Assembly: GCF_000337575.1 (NCBI RefSeq)
Contig: NZ_AOIM01000014.1
Location: 213,898 to 256,300, forward strand
Reading direction: 5' to 3'
Length of the DNA stretch: 42,403 nt
From: Natrialba hulunbeirensis JCM 10989
GTDB taxonomy: Archaea; Halobacteriota; Halobacteria; Halobacteriales; Natrialbaceae
Part shown: in pieces, positions 31,096 to 37,724 of the stretch
How positions within the stretch are numbered: the first letter of the stretch is position 1
How the letters are laid out: each line of letters starts with the position of its first letter
Made by a program: the position numbers and the translations under genes
Notes under the pieces: model-generated
The model's input: only the letters and a program-made list of their open reading frames with translations
Told to the model about the DNA's origin: nothing
Databases searched by the model: none

Positions 31096-32576
31096 CGCTG
31101 GCGCTCCAACTCGCCATCATCGTCGGCTACCTCGTTCTCGCACTCGCGGTCGGACTCGTCGCCTATCGGGTGGCCGACCGGACGGCAGAGGACTTCTACC
31201 TCGCGAGTCGGACCTTTGGCACGGTCGTGCTCCTGTTTACTACCTTTGCGACGCTTCTGTCGGCGTTTACCTTCTTCGCCGGACCGAACGTCGCCTACCA
31301 GGAGGGCCCCGAATGGGTACTCGTCATGGGACTGATGGACGGCATCATTTTCGCGATTCTCTGGTACGTAATCGGCTATAAACAGTGGCTGCTGGGCCAG
31401 ACCCACGGCTACGTCACGCTCGGTGAGATGCTCGGCGACCGGTTCGGTGCGACGTGGTTCCGCGGACTCGTGGCTGGAATCAGTCTCGTCTGGCTCTTCC
31501 CGTACGTGATGCTCCAGCAGGTCGGCGCTGGCACCGCACTCACGGCGCTTACGGAGGGTGCAATCCCCTACTGGGCCGGCGCGGGACTGATTACGGCGTT
31601 CATGATCCTCTACGTCGTCCTCGCCGGCATGCGCGGCATCGCCTGGACGGACACGCTCCAGGGCGCGTTCATGCTCGTCATAACCTGGGTAGCCCTGCTC
31701 TGGCTGCTCGCCGTCGTCGGCGGCCCGACGAGCGCGACCGCAGCGCTGGAGGCGGAAGCAGCACAGCATCTCGCACTCGGTAGCGACCACTACACGCCCC
31801 AGTGGATGCTCTCGACCGCGATCACGATCGGCTTCGGCGTCGCAATGTTCCCGCAGGTGAACCAGCGGTTCTTCGCCGCCGGCTCTCGAACCGTCCTCAA
31901 GCGGTCGTTCGCCCTCTGGCCCATCCTCTGTGTCCTCCTGTTCGTCCCCTCGTTCCTGATCGGGGCCTGGGCGCGCGGCCTCGACGTGACGATTCCAGAG
32001 GGCGGGAACGTCCTCCCCGTCGTCCTCGCCGAGTACACACCCGTCTGGTTCGCCGCCCTCGTCATCGCCGGCGCGATGGCCGCGATGATGTCCTCCTCGG
32101 ACTCGATGTTGCTCTCTGGCTCGTCGTACTTTACGCGGGATCTCTACCGACCGGTACTCGAGTACCGGTCCGATATCCACTCAATTTCGGCACGACGTGA
32201 GGACTTCGTCGCGCGAGTCGGCGTGGTCGTCTTCGCGACGGCGTCGTTCCTGGTGAGTCTGGTGAATCCGGCGACGCTGTTCGAACTCGGTGATGCGGCC
32301 TTCAGCGGGTTCGCACAGCTCGCGCTGCCGGTCATAGTGGCACTCTACTGGCGACGGACGACACGTGCTGGGATGACGGCGGGCATCCTGGCGAGTCAGG
32401 CGTTCTACCTCGCGAGCCTGTTCACAGCGACTGTGCCAAGTGCCTACGCGGGGTGGACGGCGGGAATCGTCGGGATGGGGCTCGGACTCGTCGTTACGGT
32501 CGGCGTGTCGCTGGTGACGACGCCGGCGGCGGACGAGCAGCGGGCGCTGTACTTCGATGGGTTGCGCGCCGACTAG
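31092..32576 (+). CDS. Sodium:solute symporter (SSS family)
   Basis: This 494-aa protein is an SSS transporter with about 13 helices. Marks include DFYLASRTFG after the first helix, TLLSAFTFFAGPNVAYQEG, GMRGIAWTDTLQG, and AMMSSSDSMLLSGSSYFTRDLYRPVLEY with the Na2-site serines. The substrate is unknown; pantothenate, monocarboxylate or amino acid type are options by length. It starts with GTG 31092, overlapping the DUF3311 stop by 4 bases, which suggests the pair forms a functional unit. Confidence 0.92.
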   Translation: MTLALQLAIIVGYLVLALAVGLVAYRVADRTAEDFYLASRTFGTVVLLFTTFATLLSAFTFFAGPNVAYQEGPEWVLVMGLMDGIIFAILWYVIGYKQWLLGQTHGYVTLGEMLGDRFGATWFRGLVAGISLVWLFPYVMLQQVGAGTALTALTEGAIPYWAGAGLITAFMILYVVLAGMRGIAWTDTLQGAFMLVITWVALLWLLAVVGGPTSATAALEAEAAQHLALGSDHYTPQWMLSTAITIGFGVAMFPQVNQRFFAAGSRTVLKRSFALWPILCVLLFVPSFLIGAWARGLDVTIPEGGNVLPVVLAEYTPVWFAALVIAGAMAAMMSSSDSMLLSGSSYFTRDLYRPVLEYRSDIHSISARREDFVARVGVVVFATASFLVSLVNPATLFELGDAAFSGFAQLALPVIVALYWRRTTRAGMTAGILASQAFYLASLFTATVPSAYAGWTAGIVGMGLGLVVTVGVSLVTTPAADEQRALYFDGLRAD

Positions 32577-32699
32577 CGTCGATTGAATACGGTTCGAGCT
32601 GTCACTCGGGACGCTTGACGACCATCATCTCGCAGGTCTTAGGGGTCAACAGCTTGCAGAACGACACACCGAAAGGCCTCCTCGTGCTATCCCACTCCA

Positions 32700-33419
32700 A
32701 TGCCAACCGATCTCCCCTCCTCGCTCGCCGACGAGTGGCAGCTACTCGGTACTCGCTCCGGAAGTACGAGCGTGCTCGTCGCCTCGATCACCGCCGAGAC
32801 GACGCTGTACGAACCCGTCGACGAACCGGCGACGGCTTCGATCGGCGCGGGCGACCTCCCCGTCAGATCGCTCTTCGCCGTCGATCTCTCGATCTCACCA
32901 GCACTGTCGACGATCGGCATCGCCCCCGAGGCCGCCCTCTCGAAGGCCGCACCAAAAGCCAAGTCCCAGTTCGTCGACACCGTCGCCGACGACGGCCTCA
33001 CCGTCGAGGAAACGCGGGACGTACTCGAGTTCGAAGGACCGAACGGCGCTGCCGGAAAGTGGTACGTGCTCGACGCGAACTACGCGGTCGAACCGGACCG
33101 GGCGCCCGACAGCGTCGACCGAATCGCCGCCGAGGCGAACGTTGCCGTCTGGCCGACCGCGGAGAGCTATGGGGTCGCCGGTGGCGTGTTGCCACTCGAG
33201 TCCGTCGCGGAACGGGCGGACGATTTTGCTGATGGATCTGGACTCGAACTCGGACTCGATCTCGACGTGAACCCGGAACGCGACCGCGAGACGATCGCAA
33301 CGCTGGTTCAGACGATCGATCTCGGCAGTGCGGATGCAGCCGAGACGGATGGCGTCCTCGAGGACGACGTTCCCGACGACGCAGCAGGGGCGGACGAGCC
33401 GAGCGACGCGGACGCCTGA
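32700..33419 (+). CDS. Conserved-looking haloarchaeal protein, unknown function
   Basis: This 239-aa protein begins LADEWQLLGTRSGSTSVLVASITAETTLYEP, and a middle segment reads LSKAAPKAKSQFVDTVADDGL. A C-terminal acidic stretch (VLEDDVPDDAAGADEPSDADA) is probably disordered. No signal peptide, membrane helix or recognised motif is visible. The codon use is typical of its neighbours. It lies 48 bp before the CARF-like regulator in the same direction and may be cotranscribed with it. Confidence 0.75.
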   Translation: MPTDLPSSLADEWQLLGTRSGSTSVLVASITAETTLYEPVDEPATASIGAGDLPVRSLFAVDLSISPALSTIGIAPEAALSKAAPKAKSQFVDTVADDGLTVEETRDVLEFEGPNGAAGKWYVLDANYAVEPDRAPDSVDRIAAEANVAVWPTAESYGVAGGVLPLESVAERADDFADGSGLELGLDLDVNPERDRETIATLVQTIDLGSADAAETDGVLEDDVPDDAAGADEPSDADA

Positions 33420-33467
33420 CCACACCGATCCAATACTGTTAGGGGCTGACCGGTCCAAGTCGGAGCT

Positions 33468-34364
33468 ATGCAAACACACATCGTTCCGGTCGGCTTCGAC
33501 TACGACCGGCTGATCGCCCCGCTCGTACGCGATCAGATCGACGTCGACAGCGTCATCCTACTGGAGGGCGCGGTCGGCAGCGAGGCCAACGTCGAGTACT
33601 CCCGACACCTCTCGGAGAAACTCGAAACCGACTTCCGGAGCCTTCTCGGGGCCGAAACCGAACGCTTCGTCCTCGAAGACGTCTACGACTACGACGAGGC
33701 GTTCGAGCAGGCCTACGACCTCATCACCGCCGAACTCGACGCCGGTAACGAGGTCTGGGTCAACGTCGCCGCGATGCCCCGCACCGTGAGCTTCGCGTTC
33801 GCGACGGCCGCGAACTCGTTGATGGTCGAACGCGAGGACGAACGCGAGCAGATCCACACCTACTACACGGCCCCCGAAAAGTACCTGGAGACCGAACTGG
33901 CGGAGGAGCTTCGTGAGCAGATTCGGCTCCTCGAGGAACTCAAGAACGGCTCCGTCGAAGACGACCAGATCGACGATCGCCTCGAGAGCGCCCGCACCCA
34001 CCTCTCGGAGTTCGACGAACGCGGTACAACGATCGGCGCGAAGGAAATCGACGGCGCGCACATCGTCGAGCTTCCCGTCACCTCGTTCTCGAACGTCAAG
34101 CCGTTCGAGGAACTGATTCTTTACAAACTGGGCGAGGACGGCGAGTTCGACTCGGTCTCGGAACTCGCGGAGTCGCTCGCCCGCGAGTTGAACGAGGAGT
34201 ACACCGACAGCTTCCGCTCGAAGGTCATCTACAACGTCGACCGGCTGGGGCCGGGCGGTAAGGGGTACATCGAGCGCGAAGAACATGGCAAGTCCTACAG
34301 AACCCGACTCTCCAGAATTGGCGAGTTATGGGTTCGCGCGCACTCCGATTCCGAGTCGATGTAG
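33468..34364 (+). CDS. HFX_2341-type (DUF6293) CARF-like transcriptional regulator
   Basis: This 298-aa protein has an N-terminal Rossmann-like domain (about 1-150): HIVPVGFDYDRLIAPLVRD, SVILLEGAVG and EVWVNVAAMPRTVSFAFATAANSLM. The last phrase resembles the ligand-binding loop of CARF domains. A coiled middle (ETELAEELREQIRLLEELKN) and a C-terminal winged helix (VKPFEELILYKLGEDGEF ... KVIYNVDRLGPGGKGYIERE) complete it. It is likely a regulator that binds a small ligand, perhaps a nucleotide. No CRISPR array or cas gene is in the window. The start ATG at 33468 follows a TATA-like AATACTGTTA by about 31 bp. Confidence 0.83.
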   Translation: MQTHIVPVGFDYDRLIAPLVRDQIDVDSVILLEGAVGSEANVEYSRHLSEKLETDFRSLLGAETERFVLEDVYDYDEAFEQAYDLITAELDAGNEVWVNVAAMPRTVSFAFATAANSLMVEREDEREQIHTYYTAPEKYLETELAEELREQIRLLEELKNGSVEDDQIDDRLESARTHLSEFDERGTTIGAKEIDGAHIVELPVTSFSNVKPFEELILYKLGEDGEFDSVSELAESLARELNEEYTDSFRSKVIYNVDRLGPGGKGYIEREEHGKSYRTRLSRIGELWVRAHSDSESM

Positions 34365-34617
34365 GTGTTCCGAGCCGGTGTCAGACTGGGATGAGATAGC
34401 ACCCACAGTTCTCTCCCTTTTAGCTGGATCGAGGCGCTAAGCCCCCTTCCTCAGCGAGCGTCATCAGAACGCAAGCGTTCTGATTGGCAGTCAGAAATCG
34501 ACGATTTCTGACGACGCCCGAAGGCGCGAGCAGGGAGGGGATACAGCGAGCGGTAGGGTGGGGTAGTTCACCCCGTCAGCACCACCGACGGCAGGGGTCT
34601 CACTCTTCCACTCACAC
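34365..34617. mobile_element. Hairpin-rich scrap resembling an IS200/IS605 (tnpB) element end
   Basis: This 253-bp gap contains no gene but three hairpins: ATCAGAACG-CAAG-CGTTCTGAT (34463-34484), GTCAGAAATCG-A-CGATTTCTGAC (34490-34512) and CGCC-CGAA-GGCG (34514-34525). A segment ending GGTGGGGTAGTTCACCCCGTC (about 34557-34576) follows. The phrase GCTAAGCCCCCTTCCTCAGCGAGCG before the hairpins and GGGTAGTTCACC after resemble right ends of haloarchaeal IS1341/tnpB elements, by my recall. No transposase or left end is seen. It may be a decayed element end or an RNA gene derived from one. Confidence 0.4.
34463..34512. repeat. Two adjacent perfect hairpins
   Basis: Stems are 9 bp with a 4-base loop (34463-34484) and 11 bp with a single central base before loop opening (34490-34512), 5 bp apart. 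The stem density is much higher than in the surrounding sequence. Confidence 0.85.
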
Positions 34618-37230
34618 TCACCCTCGATTCAGTATTCGTTCTCGCAACACCAGCAGACACGGCAGGACGGTGAGACACGCGATGAACGCGAAGATGATAC
34701 TCACACCCGTCACGAGCCCGAACCGCTGCAGCGGCGGGGCCAGCGCCAGCGCGAGGACACCGAAGCCAGCCGCCGTCGTGAGCGCACTTCCAAGCAGCGC
34801 ACCGCCCGTCCCCGTCACCGTTGCAGCGAGGGCGGACTCGAGTGTCGGCTGCTGTTCGCGTTCGGCGACGAACCGTTCGCCGACGTGGATGCTGTAGTCG
34901 ACGCCGAGTCCGATCGCGAGACTGGTGATGACGGCCGTTTCGCTGTTGAACGGAATGTCGAGGACGGCCATTGCTCCCAGAAGCCACGCAAGCGCGGCGA
35001 CGACCGGTGCGAGCGTGATCGCGCCGAGTGAGAGCGCCCGATGGCGGACCCAGTAGAGAATCGTCAGGAAGACGAGGATGACGACCAGCGTGACGGCAAA
35101 CGCCTGGACGAGCGTCTCGAGGAGCGCGTCCTGGACGACGGCGGTCGTCACCGGCCCGCCGGTCGCGATTGCCGTACTCGGAGACTCTGATTCGATCTCG
35201 CCGGCGAGTGTGCGTGTGTCCTCGGCGATATCCTGTGCGGCGGCGTCACCGCGGACGCTCGCGAGCAGGCGGGCGGAGTCGTACTCACCGTCACCGTCGC
35301 TGGTCCGGGAGAGTACTGCGGAGACGGCCTCTTCGTCGGCCTCGTACAGCACGTCGTAGAAGCCGGCCACGTCCTCGTCGGGGAGCCCGTTCCCGCTCGT
35401 ATCTCGTTCGTCGAGTTCGGCGGCGACGGTGTCGTTCTCCGCCGCGAGGTCGTCGATGACCGAGACGGGACTGTCGATTGCGGCGTCGCCGTCCGCCTGA
35501 ACGGTAATCGTGCTGTTTTCTTCGATACCGCTGGTCGCGTTCTCGATGGCAGTCAGCGTTTCCGGATCGGCCGGTGCGTCACGTATCAGAATTTGACTCT
35601 GGCTTCCCGGTCCTTGCTCCTGGAAGTTGTCACCGAGGTACGCCGCTTCGTCGCTGATCGTGTACGTATCGGGTGCGAACGGGCCGGGGAGTGATTTGGC
35701 CCACTCCGGCGCGTCCTCGGGCAGGAAATCGGCCTCGTTGAACTCGGTGTCGATCCCTGTGGCCCCGTATGCGCCGCCGATAGCCAACACGAGCGCGAGC
35801 AGCACGACGACGACCGGTGCTCGCTGGACGAGTTCGACGACGCCCGAGAGCACCCGATTGACGAGTCCCGTTCCACGACCGAACGGCTGCTTGCGACGGT
35901 CGCGACCGAGACGGTTCTCGAGTACGTCGTCTACCTCGACCTTCAGCGCAGGCACGAAGACGGCGAAGGCGACAAACGTCGCGAGGATCCCGCCAGCGCT
36001 TAGAATCGCGAAGTCCTGAATCGCCGGCAGCGGGCTGACGACGTTCGAGAGGAAGCCGACCCCGGTCGAGAACGTGGTTGCGGCGAGTGCGAGGACGACG
36101 CTCGCGAGGCCGAACTGCATCCCCGATCTGACGCCTGCTGCAGGGTTCGAGCCGCCGTCAGTATCCGCCGGCAACGTCTCAGTCTCCTCAGTCTGTCCCG
36201 GCCCCGTCTCGAGTTGCCCCGTTCTCGCCTCCCGCGAGCGCATCACGACGTGTAACGAGTAGTCGATCGAGAGCCCGATCAGCAGGAACGGCACGGCGAT
36301 CAACAGCTGGCTCATCGGGATCTCGAGCCAGCCCATGAGGCCGCCGACCCAGGCCATGACGACGGCGATGCCGACGATACCGAGCAGCACGTCGACGACG
36401 TCTCTGTATGCCGTCCCGAGCGCGAACAGCACGAGAACGAGCGCGACGGGGGTGATAATCGCGAAGCTGTCACCGACCGCGTTCGACGATGCCTCATCGG
36501 TGACGCCCTGTCCAAAAAGGAACGCGTCGTCGAACCGGTCGTCGACGAGGTCGGCGATTTCGACCTGCGCATCGTAGGCTGCCTGTGGCTCGTCGTCGGG
36601 ACCGCTGTCGTCAGTCTGGAAGACGAAACCAATCCGGGACTCAGCATCAGTCGTCCCCGGCTCGTACTCCGTCGGCAGGAACTCGTACGGATCCTCACCC
36701 TGCGTCTGGTCACTGTCCGGATCGAGCACGTCCGCGAGTAACGCCTCCACCTCGTCGTCCGACCGGGACTCGATTGCATCGAGTTGTTCCTCGAGTGTCG
36801 GCTCGCTCGTATCCGGTGGCCCGTTCGCCTCGGCGGCGCGGTCCTCGAAGACGGCACCGGTTGCAACGACGTTCTCGAGGGTGAGGAAGCCCTGGTCGTC
36901 CAGCGTTTCGTTGAGCGATTCGTTCTCCCGCACATCCTGCTGGAGTCGGAGTCCTTCCACCAGAGAGTCGCGGGTAAGGACATCTCCGCCCTCGTCGCGG
37001 ATCACGAGCTGGGCCACGACGCCGTCGTCAGTCTCGTATGTGTCGTCAATCTCCTCGAGTGCAGCCGTTTCCTCGGAGTCGGTTTCGAACTGGCCGATAC
37101 CCTCGTCCTCGACGTCGCCGATTGCTGCTCCGGCCGCGATGACGGCTGTGAGAACCAGCACGAGGACGACGACGAGTCGGCTGTTGGAAACGATCGTCTC
37201 AGCGTACCTGGCGGCGGCCCCACCGCTCAT
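34618..37230 (-). CDS. RND/MMPL-family transporter
   Basis: This 870-aa protein is a haloarchaeal RND transporter of the MMPL/HpnN kind with two six-helix halves. Helix 1 of each half (LVVVLVLVLTAVIAAGAAI and APVVVVLLALVLAIGGAYG) is followed by a large extracellular loop. The repeated GLSIDYSLHVV and GLGVDYSIHVGER carry the proton-relay Asp. The first loop has many acidic residues. It probably exports lipids or hydrophobic compounds; the substrate is unknown. Start ATG 37230 gives MSGGAAARYAE, then the first helix. It ends 34 bp into the hairpin-rich gap's far side. Confidence 0.93.
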   Translation of the reverse strand: MSGGAAARYAETIVSNSRLVVVLVLVLTAVIAAGAAIGDVEDEGIGQFETDSEETAALEEIDDTYETDDGVVAQLVIRDEGGDVLTRDSLVEGLRLQQDVRENESLNETLDDQGFLTLENVVATGAVFEDRAAEANGPPDTSEPTLEEQLDAIESRSDDEVEALLADVLDPDSDQTQGEDPYEFLPTEYEPGTTDAESRIGFVFQTDDSGPDDEPQAAYDAQVEIADLVDDRFDDAFLFGQGVTDEASSNAVGDSFAIITPVALVLVLFALGTAYRDVVDVLLGIVGIAVVMAWVGGLMGWLEIPMSQLLIAVPFLLIGLSIDYSLHVVMRSREARTGQLETGPGQTEETETLPADTDGGSNPAAGVRSGMQFGLASVVLALAATTFSTGVGFLSNVVSPLPAIQDFAILSAGGILATFVAFAVFVPALKVEVDDVLENRLGRDRRKQPFGRGTGLVNRVLSGVVELVQRAPVVVVLLALVLAIGGAYGATGIDTEFNEADFLPEDAPEWAKSLPGPFAPDTYTISDEAAYLGDNFQEQGPGSQSQILIRDAPADPETLTAIENATSGIEENSTITVQADGDAAIDSPVSVIDDLAAENDTVAAELDERDTSGNGLPDEDVAGFYDVLYEADEEAVSAVLSRTSDGDGEYDSARLLASVRGDAAAQDIAEDTRTLAGEIESESPSTAIATGGPVTTAVVQDALLETLVQAFAVTLVVILVFLTILYWVRHRALSLGAITLAPVVAALAWLLGAMAVLDIPFNSETAVITSLAIGLGVDYSIHVGERFVAEREQQPTLESALAATVTGTGGALLGSALTTAAGFGVLALALAPPLQRFGLVTGVSIIFAFIACLTVLPCLLVLRERILNRG

Positions 37231-37434
37231 GCGTCCTCACACGGTTGCGTCTGGTCTCCAGTCCAGCTATCGAACCCGGTGGTTCGAAGACACGTCACGC
37301 TCATACAGACTCTATCAGGATTGATGGGCATACCAGTTCGGCCGTACTAGTTGGCTGTGAGTGACGTTGCCGATTCACGCGAGCGACACGGTGAGCGATG
37401 TTCGGCGATGACCGGAGATCATCTGCTGAAGACC

Positions 37435-37451
37435 CTCGTTCGACGAACGAG
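37435..37451. promoter_or_regulatory. Palindrome, possible operator
   Basis: CTCGTTCG-A-CGAACGAG is a perfect 8-bp inverted repeat around one base, about 205 bp before the RND start and 43 bp before the valine-rich frame. It may be a dimer-bound operator for either divergent gene. Confidence 0.4.
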
Positions 37452-37493
37452 ACGCGAAACATCTAACAAGACTGCCGTCAAAACAGGTTGTAT

Positions 37494-37580
37494 ATGACCG
37501 ATTCCGTCGCGGTCGCAGTCACAGTCGTGGTCCGTCAGTTCGATGGCCCACGCGAGTCGGTGTTCGTAGGGGCCCCGTAG
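37494..37580 (+). CDS. Candidate valine-rich leader peptide upstream of valS
   Basis: A 28-codon frame from ATG 37494 reads MTDSVAVAVTVVVRQF and ends ESVFVGAP before TAG; 8 of 28 residues are Val, six of them within codons 5-13. Its stop falls in a GC-rich hairpin (TAGGGGC..GCCCCCTA). It lies 144 bp before the valS ATG. Val codon runs are the sensor in bacterial attenuation leaders for branched-chain genes. Against it, GTC-rich hexanucleotide repeats are common here and could produce Val by chance. The TATA-like sequence overlapping the ATG would place the transcript start inside the frame. Confidence 0.25.
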   Translation: MTDSVAVAVTVVVRQFDGPRESVFVGAP

Positions 37581-37724
37581 CCCCCTATCACCCACCCTGT
37601 TTCGACGGATGTATTGTTGGCGACCAGCATTCACCGAGCAACGACCGGTATCACCGATGGATTACAGTCACTGCCGTACCACACCGACGACGTATCGACG
37701 ACGCCCGATTCGGGCGGTGAGAGC

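Larger units (their letters stand above)
37231..37724. promoter_or_regulatory. Divergent intergenic region and valS leader
   Basis: This 494-bp gap separates the RND gene and valS. It contains an 8-bp arm palindrome CTCGTTCG-A-CGAACGAG (37435-37451), a TATA-like TTGTATATG (37488-37496), a valine-rich 28-codon frame (37494-37580), and a GC hairpin TAGGGGC..GCCCCCTA around the end of that frame. A TTG-started extension of valS from 37614 is possible but has no family similarity. It is much longer than the usual short haloarchaeal leader. Confidence 0.5.

Noticed and set aside
30798..32180. Minus-strand 460-codon frame antisense to the symporter
   Set aside because: It is Arg/Glu/His-rich with no domain; the symporter motifs are on the other strand.
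34463..34512. tRNA or standard terminator
   Set aside because: There is no T-loop/anticodon pattern and no T-run after the stems; the two stems together fit a mobile-element end better.
37614..37724. TTG-started N-terminal extension of ValRS
   Set aside because: The extra 37 residues are unlike ValRS, and ATG 37725 gives a normal length.
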